From: Vulcanimicrobiota bacterium
GTDB lineage: Bacteria; Vulcanimicrobiota; Vulcanimicrobiia; Vulcanimicrobiales; Vulcanimicrobiaceae
Length of the DNA: 64,000 bases
Reading direction: 5' to 3'
NCBI GenBank assembly: GCA_003161435.1
Contig: PMOS01000011.1
Coordinates: 1-64,000 of the forward strand
Under the pieces are notes generated by a model. The model made no database searches. It worked only from the letters and a program-made list of their open reading frames with translations, and was not told the origin of the DNA. Both the position numbers and the translations under genes were made by a program. Shown piece by piece: positions 42,149 through 51,689 of this stretch; position 1 is the stretch's first letter; the number at the start of each line of letters is the position of its first letter.

Positions 42149-43096
42149 TCAGATCGCGACCGGCGTCGGGAGCGGCTTGCCGTCGATGAACGCGATGAGG
42201 TTTTCGGCGGCGAGCATCGCCATCCGGGTGCGGGTTTCGTCGGTCGCGCTGCCGACGTGCGGCACGATCACCACGTCGTCGCGCGCGAACAGCGGGTGAT
42301 CGGGCGGCAGCGGCTCGGGATCGGTGACGTCGAGCGCGGCGCCGCCGATCTTTCCCGACTCGAGCGCGCGCAGCAGTGCGCCGGTGTCGCACACCGCACC
42401 GCGCGCGGCGTTGACGAACGTCGCGGTCGGCTTCATCTGCGCGAAGGCGGCGTCGTCGAACATTCCGCGCGTCTGCGGGGTGAGCGGGACGAGGGTGACG
42501 ACGCAGTCCGCTTCGCGCAGCAGCTGCTCGAAGGTGCGGTACGCGCCGCCGGTCGTCGCATCGTCGTCGCGCGGCGTGCGCGTGTGGTAGACGACGCGCA
42601 TCCCGCTCGCCTGCGCGCGCCGCGCGACGGCGGTGCCGATCGCACCGAAGCCGATCAAACCCAGCGTTGCGCCTGCGAGATCGTGGCCGTACGGCGCATC
42701 GGCCTGCATCCAACGGCCCGAGCGCGCCCACGCCATCGCAAGGCCGAGCCGTCGCACCGCCAGGATCACCAGGGCATAGGTCAGATCGGCGACCGCCTCG
42801 ACCAACGACCCGCGCGAGTTCGTGAGCACGATCCCGCGTGCGCGTAACCCCGGGACGTCGACGTTGTCGTAGCCGACCGATTGCATCGCGACGATGCGCA
42901 GCGCCGGCCCTTCGGCGAGGAAGGCCGCGTCGACCGGCGCGTTCGAGCTCGACAGCACGCCGATCGCGTCGGCCAGCGCAGCACCCCACGCGTCGCGCGG
43001 CAGCTCCGAGACGTCGGTGACCCGCGCGTGCTCGCGCAGCCGGTCGAGCACGACCGGAGCGACGCGCGTCAAGACGACGAGATGAGGACGATCCAT
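42149..43096 (-). CDS. D-2-hydroxyacid dehydrogenase
   Basis: A 315-residue NAD(P)-dependent reductase of the glyoxylate/hydroxypyruvate reductase branch. MQSVGYDNVDVPGLRARGIVLTNSRGSLVEAVADL opens the catalytic domain. The Rossmann loop is LIGFGAIGTAVARRA. NAARGAVCD, ALDVTDPEPLPPDHPLF (catalytic Glu region) and PHVGSATDETR (catalytic His) follow. It interconverts 2-keto and D-2-hydroxy acids. The start codon at 43096 lies 17 bases past the stop of the tartrate-dehydrogenase-like gene on the same strand, so they are one operon. Confidence 0.9.
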   Translation of the reverse strand: MDRPHLVVLTRVAPVVLDRLREHARVTDVSELPRDAWGAALADAIGVLSSSNAPVDAAFLAEGPALRIVAMQSVGYDNVDVPGLRARGIVLTNSRGSLVEAVADLTYALVILAVRRLGLAMAWARSGRWMQADAPYGHDLAGATLGLIGFGAIGTAVARRAQASGMRVVYHTRTPRDDDATTGGAYRTFEQLLREADCVVTLVPLTPQTRGMFDDAAFAQMKPTATFVNAARGAVCDTGALLRALESGKIGGAALDVTDPEPLPPDHPLFARDDVVIVPHVGSATDETRTRMAMLAAENLIAFIDGKPLPTPVAI

Positions 43097-43112
43097 CGGC
43101 CGAGCGCGTCTC

Positions 43113-44168
43113 CTATACGGCTGCGGCGATCGCTTTGCCGACATCCTCGGTGCTGGCCGTTCCGCCGATGTCGCGCGTGCGCGGACCGTCGGTCAACACA
43201 GTTTCGATCGCGTGCACCACCGCTTGCGCGGCCTCGGGGTGACCGAGATGATCGAGCATCATCGCCCCCGACCAGATCTGCCCGATCGGGTTCGCGATCC
43301 CACGGCCCGCAATGTCGGGCGCCGAGCCGTGGACGGGTTCGAACAGCGACGGAAATTCGCGCTCGGGGTTGAGGTTGGCGGACGGCGCGATCCCGATGGT
43401 GCCGGTGACGGCCGGACCGAGGTCCGACAGGATGTCGCCGAACAGATTCGAGCCCACGACCACGTCGAACCAGTCGGGATGCTGCACGAAGTGCGCGGTG
43501 AGGATGTCGATGTGGTACTGATCGACGCGCACGTCGTGAAAGTCCGCGCCGACCGCTTTCACCCGCTCGTCCCAGTACGGCATCGTGATGGCGATCCCGT
43601 TGGACTTCGTCGCCGAGGTGAGGTGCTGCTTGGGGCGGCTGCGCGCGAGCTCGAACGCGTAGCGCAAGATCCGGTCGACGCCCCGGCGCGTGAACAGCGA
43701 CTCTTGGATCACCAGCTCGTTGTCCGTCCCTTCGAACATCCTGCCGCCGACCGACGAGTACTCGCCCTCGGTGTTCTCGCGCACGATCCAGAAGTCGATG
43801 TCGCCGGTCTTGCGCCCCGCCAGCGGTGAGGTGATCCCCGGCATGAGCCGCACCGGCCGCAGGTTGACGTACTGCTGAAAGCCGCGCCGCATCGGGATGA
43901 GCAGGCCCCACAACGAGACGTGATCGGGCACGTTCGGAAAACCGACCGCTCCGAAGAAGATCGCATCGTGGTGTTTGATCGTGTCGAGTCCGTCGGCCGG
44001 CATCATTGCGCCGGTCTGCGCGTACCGTTCGCAGCTCCAGTCGAAGTGCTGCCACTCCCAGCCGATGCCGTGTTTCTTCCCGACCGCGTCGAGCACGCGA
44101 ATCCCTTCGGGGACGACCTCCTGCCCGATCCCGTCGCCCGGGATCGTTGCGATACGATACGTCTTCAT
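43113..44168 (-). CDS. tartrate dehydrogenase/isopropylmalate dehydrogenase family
   Basis: A 351-residue beta-decarboxylating dehydrogenase. IATIPGDGIGQEVVPEGIRVLD opens it, and LWGLLIPMRRGFQQYVNLRPVRLMPG, DFWIVRENTEGEYSSVGG and DVVVGSNLFGDILSDLGPAVTGTIGIAPSANLNPE are typical of the tartrate-dehydrogenase (TtuC/YeaU) branch. FEPVHGSAPDIAGRGIANP closes the active site. These enzymes oxidise tartrate or D-malate with NAD. It begins directly after the TRAP permease gene, so tartrate or a related acid is a good guess for the transported substrate. Confidence 0.9.
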   Translation of the reverse strand: MKTYRIATIPGDGIGQEVVPEGIRVLDAVGKKHGIGWEWQHFDWSCERYAQTGAMMPADGLDTIKHHDAIFFGAVGFPNVPDHVSLWGLLIPMRRGFQQYVNLRPVRLMPGITSPLAGRKTGDIDFWIVRENTEGEYSSVGGRMFEGTDNELVIQESLFTRRGVDRILRYAFELARSRPKQHLTSATKSNGIAITMPYWDERVKAVGADFHDVRVDQYHIDILTAHFVQHPDWFDVVVGSNLFGDILSDLGPAVTGTIGIAPSANLNPEREFPSLFEPVHGSAPDIAGRGIANPIGQIWSGAMMLDHLGHPEAAQAVVHAIETVLTDGPRTRDIGGTASTEDVGKAIAAAV

Positions 44169-44169
44169 C

Positions 44170-46056
44170 TTATTGCAGCATTGCCTTGGGCAAGAAGCCC
44201 AACGAGATCCACGGCACGAACGCGATGATCAGCAAGCCGACGATCAGCGCGAGCATGTACGGCACCATCGGCTTCACGACGCGCTCGGGGTTCGACTTGC
44301 CGATCGCGCTGGCGGCGAAGAACCCGATCCCGACCGGCGGCGCGAACAACCCGACGCCCATCGCGAGCACCGCGACGATCGCGTAGTGGACCTCGTTGAT
44401 CCCCGCCGCCTTCGCGACCGGAAACAGCAGCGGGCCGAACAGTACCATCGCGGGGATCCCTTCGAGAACGGACCCGAGCACGATGAACATCACGATCGAG
44501 AGCAGCATGATCCCGACTTTGCCGCCGGGAGCGTGACCCAGAATGTCTGCCAACTGCTGCGCGAAGCCCGACTGCGTGAGCGCCCAGCCCATCGCGGTCG
44601 CCGTCGCGATGATCAGGAGGATCGCGCCGCCGAGCGACACCGTATCGAGCAGCGTCGGATAGAACGAGCTCCACTTGTACTCGCGGTAGACGAAGACGCC
44701 GATCAGCAGGGTGTAGATGATCCCGACGACGCTGACCTCGGTCGCCGTGGCGATCCCTTCGACGACGAAGTACCGAATCAGCAGCGGCAGCGCCAAGCCG
44801 GGGATCGCGACCAGGATCGTGCGGCCGACCACCGGCCACCCGGCGAACTTCTCGAGCGTCGCGTTCTCCCGCTTCGCACTCCACAGCGCGACCAGGATCA
44901 GCAAGATCGAGCACACCAGCGCCGGCAGCAAACCGGCGGTGAACATGGCGGCGATCGACACGCCGGTCACCGAGCCGATGATGATCAGCACCAAACTGGG
45001 CGGGATCGTCTCGGCCATCGCCCCCGACGTCGCGAGGAGCGCGATCATCGAGGGTCGCTTCTGGCCGCGCCGCACCATGTCGGGGAAGAGCACTGGCGCG
45101 ACCGCCGCCATGTCGGCGATCTTGGAGCCCGAGATCCCCGAGACGAGGTACATCGCGGCGACGAGCACGATGCTCAGGCCGCCGCGCAAGTGACCCACCA
45201 TGCTGGCCAGCGCCTCGACGAGCCGCCGCGCGATGCCGGCCGTCTCCATCAGCAAGCCCAAGAAGATGAACAACGGAACGGCGAGCAGGACGACGTTCGA
45301 GACACCTTCCTGCATGCGGCCGACGACCGTGCTCAGCGGCACGGTCGTCACGATCGCCAGATAACTCAGCGTCCCGAGGCCAAAAGAAAACGCGATCGGA
45401 ATGCCGATCGTCACGCACGCGCCGACCAGGACGACGAAGAACAAGACCAAGTTGAGGTTGCCGAGCCCGGCGAACGCACCGCGCCCGAACCACGCCGCGG
45501 CGCTGACCACGACCGCGCAAGCGACCACCCCGGCGACGATCTTCGGATCGGCCTCGGAGAGCCGCAGTAGCGCCAAGATCAGGATCAAGGCGAGGCCGAC
45601 GATGATCGCGAGCACGACGTACGACTGCGGTATGCTCATCGCGGGCGTGACGTCGATCTCTTCTTGCACGAAGAACCTGAAGGTCGCCGGTATCAGCTCG
45701 ATCACGAAGATCGCCGTGACGACCGACGCGATGCTCTCGAGGATCGCTCGGACGCGTGGCGACGATTGCCGCACCACCACGGAAAGCCGGATGTGCTCGC
45801 CGCGCCGGTAGGCGACGACCGAGCCGAGCATCGCCAGCCACAGGAACAGGATCGTCGCCAGCTCGTCGGTCCATACCAGCGGCGAGCGCAGCACGTAGCG
45901 CGTGAAGACGCCGCTGGCTAAGATGATGACCTCGGCGACGACGAGCACGGCCGCCAGTGGCTCGACTACCGCCCCGATGACGCGGTCGACGGCCGCTGCC
46001 CACGGCCGACGATAGACGAATCGGGTTTGTTCGACCGCGCTCTCGGAGATCGCCAT
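44170..46056 (-). CDS. TRAP transporter fused small and large permease (DctQM)
   Basis: A 628-residue membrane protein. The first 170 residues are a DctQ-type four-span subunit (ASGVFTRYVLRSPLVWTDELATILFLWLAMLGSVVAYRRGEHIRLS). The remainder is DctM with about twelve spans (VPLFIFLGLLMETAGIARRLVEAL, VSGISGSKIADMAAVAPVLFPDM, ATSGAMAETIPPSLVLIIIGSVTGVSIAAMF, GSVLEGIPAMVLFGPLLFPVA). It uses an ion gradient to import organic acids delivered by the DctP protein encoded three bases upstream of it. It is followed by the tartrate-dehydrogenase gene. Confidence 0.93.
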   Translation of the reverse strand: MAISESAVEQTRFVYRRPWAAAVDRVIGAVVEPLAAVLVVAEVIILASGVFTRYVLRSPLVWTDELATILFLWLAMLGSVVAYRRGEHIRLSVVVRQSSPRVRAILESIASVVTAIFVIELIPATFRFFVQEEIDVTPAMSIPQSYVVLAIIVGLALILILALLRLSEADPKIVAGVVACAVVVSAAAWFGRGAFAGLGNLNLVLFFVVLVGACVTIGIPIAFSFGLGTLSYLAIVTTVPLSTVVGRMQEGVSNVVLLAVPLFIFLGLLMETAGIARRLVEALASMVGHLRGGLSIVLVAAMYLVSGISGSKIADMAAVAPVLFPDMVRRGQKRPSMIALLATSGAMAETIPPSLVLIIIGSVTGVSIAAMFTAGLLPALVCSILLILVALWSAKRENATLEKFAGWPVVGRTILVAIPGLALPLLIRYFVVEGIATATEVSVVGIIYTLLIGVFVYREYKWSSFYPTLLDTVSLGGAILLIIATATAMGWALTQSGFAQQLADILGHAPGGKVGIMLLSIVMFIVLGSVLEGIPAMVLFGPLLFPVAKAAGINEVHYAIVAVLAMGVGLFAPPVGIGFFAASAIGKSNPERVVKPMVPYMLALIVGLLIIAFVPWISLGFLPKAMLQ

Positions 46057-46059
46057 CAG

Positions 46060-47070
46060 CTAGGCGAGCTTGTTCGCGTATTTTTCGAGTGCCGCCCAGG
46101 CGGTCGGTCCGAACTCCGCCTTCCAGCGCTGATAGTAGTTGGCCGCGACCAGCTTCGCCTTGAAGCTGTTCTTGTCGACGTCGTTGAACAGCATCCCGCG
46201 CCGCGTCAGCTTGTCGCGCACCGACTTGTTCAGGTTCACGTTGTCGTTGCGCGCCGCGAGCGCGGCGGCACCCATCTCACGCGAGATGATGTCCTGGTTC
46301 GTCTTGCCGAGCTTCTTCCACACGTCGGAGTTGAACAGCGTCCAGTACCCGGACCAGATGTGCTCGGACATCGAGACGTACTTCTGCACTTCGTAGAACT
46401 TCTGCTGGTCGATGAGCAGCAGCGGGTTCTCCTGGGCGTCGATCACGTGGGTCTGCAGCGCGGTGTAGAGCTCGCTCAGCGGGATCGGCGTCGGCGCCGC
46501 GCCGAGCGACTGAAACGTGTCGACCCGGATCTTCCCGGGCGAAACGCGGATCTTCAAGCCGGCCAGGTCGGCGACGGTCTTGATCGGCTTGGTCGAAGTG
46601 GTGATGTTGCGGAAGCCGTTCTCCCAGATCTTGTCGAGTACGACCATCCCGCCTTTGGCCTGAATGTCGTCGCGGATGACTTTGCCCAGGTCCCCGTCCA
46701 TCGCGCGAAAGACGACGTCGCGGCTCGGATACGCGTAGGCCAGGTTCTCGATCGAGGCCAGCGGCGCGATCGCGTTGAGGAAAGCACCCGGCATCGCGAG
46801 CGACTCGACCGCGCCGCTGCGCAGCTGCGAGATCATCGCAGGATCGCTGCCCAGCTGGCTGGTCGGGAACGACTTGATCTCGACTTGCCCGTTGGTCGCC
46901 TTCTTGATCCGCGCGAAGGCCTCGACCGAGCGCACGTTGATCGGGTGCTCGGCCGGCAGATCGTGCCCGTACTTGAGCTCGAACTGAGCCGCTCGCGCCG
47001 GCGTGATCATGCCGATCGTTGCGAACGCTGCCGCGCCGCTGATGACGAAGCCTTGTCGGGTGACGGGCAT
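46060..47070 (-). CDS. TRAP transporter solute-binding protein (DctP)
   Basis: A 336-residue periplasmic protein with an N-terminal export signal (RQGFVISGAAAFATIGMITPARAA). ELKYGHDLPAEHPINVRSVEAFARIKKATNGQVEIKSFPTSQLGSDPAMISQLRSGAVE is the DctP opening. The conserved Arg that grips the carboxylate is in GLKIRVSPG, and ALQTHVIDAQENPLLLIDQQKFYEV is the hinge region. It captures a carboxylic acid for the fused DctQM permease. The start has AAAAGGAGTCC in front. It is the first gene of the TRAP operon. Confidence 0.93.
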   Translation of the reverse strand: MPVTRQGFVISGAAAFATIGMITPARAAQFELKYGHDLPAEHPINVRSVEAFARIKKATNGQVEIKSFPTSQLGSDPAMISQLRSGAVESLAMPGAFLNAIAPLASIENLAYAYPSRDVVFRAMDGDLGKVIRDDIQAKGGMVVLDKIWENGFRNITTSTKPIKTVADLAGLKIRVSPGKIRVDTFQSLGAAPTPIPLSELYTALQTHVIDAQENPLLLIDQQKFYEVQKYVSMSEHIWSGYWTLFNSDVWKKLGKTNQDIISREMGAAALAARNDNVNLNKSVRDKLTRRGMLFNDVDKNSFKAKLVAANYYQRWKAEFGPTAWAALEKYANKLA

Positions 47071-47121
47071 AGGGGACTCCTTTTGGCGCGAATGCGGCGG
47101 GGAACGGGTGCCGGGCCTTGC

Positions 47122-48360
47122 TTACGGCCTCGAACCCTCGTGGTCCCTGTAGCGCGGGTCAGCGATTGCTCCGGCCGCCGACAAGCTCCTCAGCTCGTCG
47201 TCCGTAAGCGCCAGATCGCGCGCCAGGACATCGGCTGTGTCGGCGCCGACTTGGCTGCGACCGGGTTCGAGCCGGGGTGACCCGGCGCGCGCGAAGCGCG
47301 GGAACGCATTGTTGATGACGATGCTGCCGAGCTCCGGATCGGCCAGCACGGCAAGCGAGCCGCGAGCGATCACCTGCGGGTTGTCGAAGACCGAGGCGAT
47401 CGATTCGAGTGGGCCCACCGCACAGCCGGCCGCAGCCAGCTCGTCGATCGCTTCATCGCGCGTTCGCGTCGCGCAGTATGCATCGATCAGTTCGTCGAGC
47501 GCCTCTCCATTGGCGACACGCTCGGCGTTGGTGCGAAAGCGCGGATCGGCGGCGAGATCCGGTCCGCCGATCGTCCGCAACACACGCTCGGCGACCTCCT
47601 GCGTGCTCCCGGACAACGCGACGTAGGCGCCGTCGCCGCAGCGGTACGCGCCGCGCGGCGCCGTATCTTCCATGCGGTTCCCGAGCCGACGGTGGAGCGT
47701 CCCGTTTGCGGCGTACTCGGTGATCTGCGACTCGACGAGCTTCATCACCGCTTCGTAGATCGCGAAATCGATGACCTCGCCGTCGCCGGTCCGTAGCCGG
47801 CGCGCATATGCCGCACACACTGCTGCGGTGGCGGCTTGTCCCGACATGATGTCCGCCAGCGGGAACGCCGGCAACAACGGAGGGCGGTCGTCGTAACCCG
47901 ACACCGCGGCGACGCCCGTCATCGCTTCGGCCAGCGTGCCGAACCCGGCCCGATCGCGATACGGCCCGTCCTGCCCGAACGCCGTCACGCGCAGCACGAC
48001 CAGATGCGGCGCGACGGCGAGCAGCCGGTCCGGCCCAAGGTTCCAGCGCTCGAGCGTCCCGGGCCGAAAGTTCTCGATAAAGATATCGAACTGGGGCAGC
48101 CAGCGCAGCAGCAGCTCCTGCGCTGCCGGCGCGTGCAGGTCGAGCGCGACGCTCTTCTTGTTGCGCCCGAGCGCCTTCCAATAGAGCCCGATCCCGTTCT
48201 TGCGCGCGCCGTAGCGCCGCGAGTGGTCACCGCTGCCGGGCTTCTCGAGCTTGACGACATCCGCACCGAAGTCGGCCAGCATTGCGGCCGTGCCCGGCGC
48301 GGCGATCATCGTCGCGCAGTCGAGCACGCGTACGCCGGCCAACGGCCCCTTCGACTCCAT
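47122..48360 (-). CDS. CaiB/BaiF family III CoA-transferase
   Basis: A 412-residue family III CoA-transferase. It starts PLAGVRVLDCATMIAAPGTAAMLADFGADVVKLEKPGSGDHSR. The body has NKKSVALDLHAPAAQELLLRWLPQFDIFIENFRPGTLERW and FPLADIMSGQAATAAVCAAYARR, the region of the catalytic Asp. Members move CoA between organic acids through a mixed anhydride. It lies 50 bases upstream of dctP on the same strand, so the imported acid may be activated by CoA transfer. Start at the ATG 48360, since the open frame further upstream is antisense to the next gene. Confidence 0.9.
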   Translation of the reverse strand: MESKGPLAGVRVLDCATMIAAPGTAAMLADFGADVVKLEKPGSGDHSRRYGARKNGIGLYWKALGRNKKSVALDLHAPAAQELLLRWLPQFDIFIENFRPGTLERWNLGPDRLLAVAPHLVVLRVTAFGQDGPYRDRAGFGTLAEAMTGVAAVSGYDDRPPLLPAFPLADIMSGQAATAAVCAAYARRLRTGDGEVIDFAIYEAVMKLVESQITEYAANGTLHRRLGNRMEDTAPRGAYRCGDGAYVALSGSTQEVAERVLRTIGGPDLAADPRFRTNAERVANGEALDELIDAYCATRTRDEAIDELAAAGCAVGPLESIASVFDNPQVIARGSLAVLADPELGSIVINNAFPRFARAGSPRLEPGRSQVGADTADVLARDLALTDDELRSLSAAGAIADPRYRDHEGSRP

Positions 48361-48447
48361 CGTCCTGCGTAAGTCGGCTCGAAGCCGGTATGGCCCTCTC
48401 GCGGCCATGGCCGCGTGCGGCGGGGCCGTTTCGGCCCGCGACGAACG

Positions 48448-50196
48448 ATGCACGACATGCGCCGTGCAACGATGCTCGCTTCGCTTGCCGCGGCGGCGAC
48501 CGCGCCGGCGGTTGCCGCGAGTCGCCGTGGCGACGCCGACCTCATCGTCACCGCGACAACGATCCACACCGCGGATCCGCGGACGCCGCGTGCGCACGCG
48601 TTCGCCGTGCGCGACGGGCGCTTCGTCTACGTCGGCTCGCGCGACGGGGTGCGCGCGTATCGCGGCGCGCGCACCAAGAGTCTCGACCTCGGCGACGTGA
48701 CGGTGCTGCCCGGGCTGATCGACGCGCACCTGCACTTCATGCACGTGGGGCTGGCGCTGCACGAAGTCGACCTCATGCATGCTGCGTCGTACGGCGAGGT
48801 CGTCCGGCGCACGGCCGCCTTCGTCGCGACCTCGCCCGACGCGTGGATCATCGGCGACGGCTGGGATCAGAACCTTTGGCCCGACAAGGCCTTTCCGACG
48901 CACGGACTTCTGAGCGCCGCGCTCCCGGATCGTCCGGTCGTGCTGAACCGCGTCGACGGTCACGCGCTGCTGGCCAACGCGAAAGCGATGGCGCTGGCGG
49001 GTATCGGCCCGACGACCGCCGATCCGAGCGGCGGACGCGTGCTGCGCGACGAGCACGGCGCGCCGACAGGCGTGTTCGTCGACAACGCGATGGCGCTGAT
49101 CCGGCGCGCGATCCCAACCCCGACACACGAGCAACTCGTCCGCGCGTCGGTCGCATCGCTCGCCGAATGCCACCGCTGGGGGCTGACCGCGATCGGCGAC
49201 CCCGGCGTCGATCAAGCGCAGCTCGACGCGTACCTCGAGCTGGTCCGCGCCGGCCGGTACACGCTGCGCAACCACGCGATGCTCGCCGGCAGCGACGATG
49301 CGTTGACCGCGCGATACTTGCAGCGCGGCCCGCGGCCGCTGGCCGGTGACGGTCGTCTCGCGATCCGCGCCATCAAGCTGTACGCCGACGGCGCCCTGGG
49401 CTCGCGCGGCGCCGCGCTGCTCGCGCCGTACGATGACGATCCCGGTAATACCGGGCTGCTGCTCACGCCGCAAGCCAAGATCCAGGACGTCGCGACGCGC
49501 GCGCTGCGCGCCGGCTTTCAGGTATGCACGCACGCGATCGGCGACCGCGGCAACCGCATCGTGCTCGACGCGTACGAAGCCGCACTCGGCGTGATGCCCG
49601 CGAACGATCACCGCTTCCGCATCGAGCACGCGCAGGTGCTCTCGCCCGAGGACATCCCGCGCTTCGCGCGGCTCGGCGTCGTGCCTTCTATGCAGACCAC
49701 GCATCAGATCAGCGACATGGGTTGGGCCGGCGCGAGGTTGGGGCCGCAGCGCGTCCTCGGCGCCTACGCATGGGATTCGCTCCTCGATACGGGCGTTACG
49801 ATCGCCAACGGCACGGATGCGCCGATCGAGCCGGTCGACACGCGACGGACGTTCCACGCCGCGATCGCGCGCCAGAACGAGGCAAACCTGCCGCCGGGCG
49901 GATGGTATCCAAGCCAGCGCATGACGCGCGCCGAGGCGCTCGCGTCGATGACGGTCTGGGCCGCGCGCGCGAACTTCATGGAACACGCCGCGGGATCGAT
50001 CACGGTCGGCAAGTACGCGGATTTCGCGGTGCTCGATCGCGACTGGATGCGCATCCCTTCCGACGAGGTCATGGCGACGCGCTTCTTGGCGACCTATTCG
50101 TCGGGCCGCCAGGTCTACACGGCGCCGCTTTCGACCGCGGCGGTGCCTTCTCTGCGCCCGCGCCGGCGCGGAAGCTGCTGCGGCGCGAACGGATAG
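48448..50196 (+). CDS. exported YtcJ-type amidohydrolase
   Basis: A 582-residue metal-dependent hydrolase. A short signal (RRATMLASLAAAATAPAVAA) precedes DLIVTATTIHTADPRTPRAHAFAVRDGRFVYVGS. Metal ligands are in LPGLIDAHLHFMHVG, VCTHAIGDRGN, RIEHAQVLSPEDIPRF and ANGTDAPIEPVDTRRTF. This is amidohydrolase family 3 (YtcJ, N-substituted formamide deformylases); substrates range widely. It ends in a Cys-Cys and Arg-rich tail. The gene is divergent from the CoA-transferase gene (87 bases) and 116 bases before coxM. Confidence 0.85.
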   Translation: MHDMRRATMLASLAAAATAPAVAASRRGDADLIVTATTIHTADPRTPRAHAFAVRDGRFVYVGSRDGVRAYRGARTKSLDLGDVTVLPGLIDAHLHFMHVGLALHEVDLMHAASYGEVVRRTAAFVATSPDAWIIGDGWDQNLWPDKAFPTHGLLSAALPDRPVVLNRVDGHALLANAKAMALAGIGPTTADPSGGRVLRDEHGAPTGVFVDNAMALIRRAIPTPTHEQLVRASVASLAECHRWGLTAIGDPGVDQAQLDAYLELVRAGRYTLRNHAMLAGSDDALTARYLQRGPRPLAGDGRLAIRAIKLYADGALGSRGAALLAPYDDDPGNTGLLLTPQAKIQDVATRALRAGFQVCTHAIGDRGNRIVLDAYEAALGVMPANDHRFRIEHAQVLSPEDIPRFARLGVVPSMQTTHQISDMGWAGARLGPQRVLGAYAWDSLLDTGVTIANGTDAPIEPVDTRRTFHAAIARQNEANLPPGGWYPSQRMTRAEALASMTVWAARANFMEHAAGSITVGKYADFAVLDRDWMRIPSDEVMATRFLATYSSGRQVYTAPLSTAAVPSLRPRRRGSCCGANG

Positions 50197-50312
50197 TCGC
50201 CGGGGTTCAGACCGTTCTCAGCCGGGCGCGCGAACCTACCCAGGACACGTCGGCTACATAGGGTAACCCCTTTGGCCCTTTAGAACAACCCGTTGCGCGT
50301 AGGGAGAAGCTC

Positions 50313-51194
50313 ATGTTCCCTGCCCCGTTCGACTACCATCGGCCCGGCTCGCTCGACGAGACGCTCGTGCTGCTCGCGCAGTACGGCGGCGACGCGCGCG
50401 TCCTAGCCGGCGGCCAGAGTCTGATCCCGGCGATGCGCTTTCGCCTCGCTCGTCCGGCGGTGCTCGTCGACATCAACCAGCTCGACGAGCTCGCCTACGT
50501 GCGCGAAGCCGACGGGATGCTGGCGATCGGCGCGCTCGCGCGTGACGCCGCGCTCGAACGCTCGTCGCTGATCGAGTCGTCGTATCCGTTGCTGTTCGAT
50601 ACGTCGGCGGTGGTCGCCGATCCGGTCGTGCGCCAGATGGGGACGGTCGTCGGCAGCCTGTGCCACAACGATCCGTCCGGCGACTGGAGCGTCACGGCGC
50701 TCGCGTCGCGCGCGCAGATCGTCGTTCGCGGCAGCACCGGAACGCGCGTCGTGCCGATCGACGAGTTCCTCGTCGATTCGTTCAGTACCGCGGTCGCGGA
50801 GGGTGAGATCGCGCTCGAGGTTCGGTTCCCGTCGCCGCCGCCGCGCACGTCGGGCTCGTATCAGAAGATCGAACGGAAGGTGGGCGACTTCGCCACCTCT
50901 GCTGCCGCGGCCCAGATCACGCTCGGTGACGACGGGACCGTCGCGCAGATCGGCATCGCGATCGGGGCGGCCGGTCCGACGGCGACCCGCGTCGCCGACG
51001 CCGAGAGCGCGCTGCGCGGCATCAAGCCGACCAAGGATGCGATCCGCGCCGCCGCCGACGCGGCCCGCAAGATCGCCGATCCGGTCGCCGACCCGCGCGG
51101 CTCGGTCGAGTTCAAGAAAGACATGGCCGGCGTGCTGGTGGGACGCGCGCTGCTGGCCGCATTCGAACGTCTGGGCGTGGGAGGACTGCGATGA
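50313..51194 (+). CDS. coxM: CO dehydrogenase medium (FAD) subunit
   Basis: A 293-residue flavoprotein subunit. FAD motifs are [21 protein letters not shown] and [47 protein letters not shown] is in the C-terminal domain. It passes electrons from the iron-sulfur subunit to the quinone pool. AGGGAGAAG precedes the ATG, and coxS overlaps its stop by four bases. First of seven cox genes. Confidence 0.94.
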   Translation: MFPAPFDYHRPGSLDETLVLLAQYGGDARVLAGGQSLIPAMRFRLARPAVLVDINQLDELAYVREADGMLAIGALARDAALERSSLIESSYPLLFDTSAVVADPVVRQMGTVVGSLCHNDPSGDWSVTALASRAQIVVRGSTGTRVVPIDEFLVDSFSTAVAEGEIALEVRFPSPPPRTSGSYQKIERKVGDFATSAAAAQITLGDDGTVAQIGIAIGAAGPTATRVADAESALRGIKPTKDAIRAAADAARKIADPVADPRGSVEFKKDMAGVLVGRALLAAFERLGVGGLR

Positions 51195-51679
51195 AGATCT
51201 CGGTGACCGTCAACGGTAAGCGCTACGAGCGCGACGTCGAGCCGCGCACGCTGCTCGCGTATTTTCTGCGCGAGTCGCTCGGTCTGACGGGGACGCACGT
51301 CGGTTGTGACACGTCGAGCTGCGGCGTCTGCGTCGTCGTGCTCGACGGCGAAAAAGCGGTGAAGTCGTGCACGATGCTCGCGGTCATGGCCGACGGTCAC
51401 GAGATCATGACCATCGAAGGGCTCGTCCAAGGCGGCGTGTTGCACCCGCTGCAGCAAGGCTTCTGGGACCAGCACGGCCTGCAATGCGGCTATTGCACGC
51501 CGGGGATGATGATGACGTCGTGGGTGCTGCTCAAGCAGAACCCCAACCCCAGCGAGGCCGAGATCCGCGAGGGCCTGTCCGGAAACCTCTGCCGCTGCAC
51601 CGGCTATCAAAACATCGTGAAAGCGGTCGAACAGGCCGCCGCCGCGATGCAGTCCCAACCCGTCGAGACCGTGGCGTAG
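51191..51679 (+). CDS. coxS: CO dehydrogenase small (2Fe-2S) subunit
   Basis: A 162-residue subunit with two [2Fe-2S] clusters. The plant-ferredoxin cluster uses Cys39, 44, 47 and 60 ([10 protein letters not shown] and SC). The helical C-terminal cluster uses Cys99, 102, 134 and 136 (CGYC and CRC). [28 protein letters not shown] is typical. It overlaps coxM by four bases and leads coxL by ten. Confidence 0.95.
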   Translation: MKISVTVNGKRYERDVEPRTLLAYFLRESLGLTGTHVGCDTSSCGVCVVVLDGEKAVKSCTMLAVMADGHEIMTIEGLVQGGVLHPLQQGFWDQHGLQCGYCTPGMMMTSWVLLKQNPNPSEAEIREGLSGNLCRCTGYQNIVKAVEQAAAAMQSQPVETVA

Positions 51680-51689
51680 AAAGCGAACG

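Noticed and set aside
43975..45570. 531-codon plus-strand frame opposite the TRAP permease
   Set aside because: Composition (Asp/Arg/Gln/His) is the mirror of membrane-protein codons; no start signals.
48361..49986. N-terminal extension of the CoA-transferase frame by about 540 codons
   Set aside because: This part is antisense to the YtcJ-type gene; family length and N-terminus fit the ATG at 48360.
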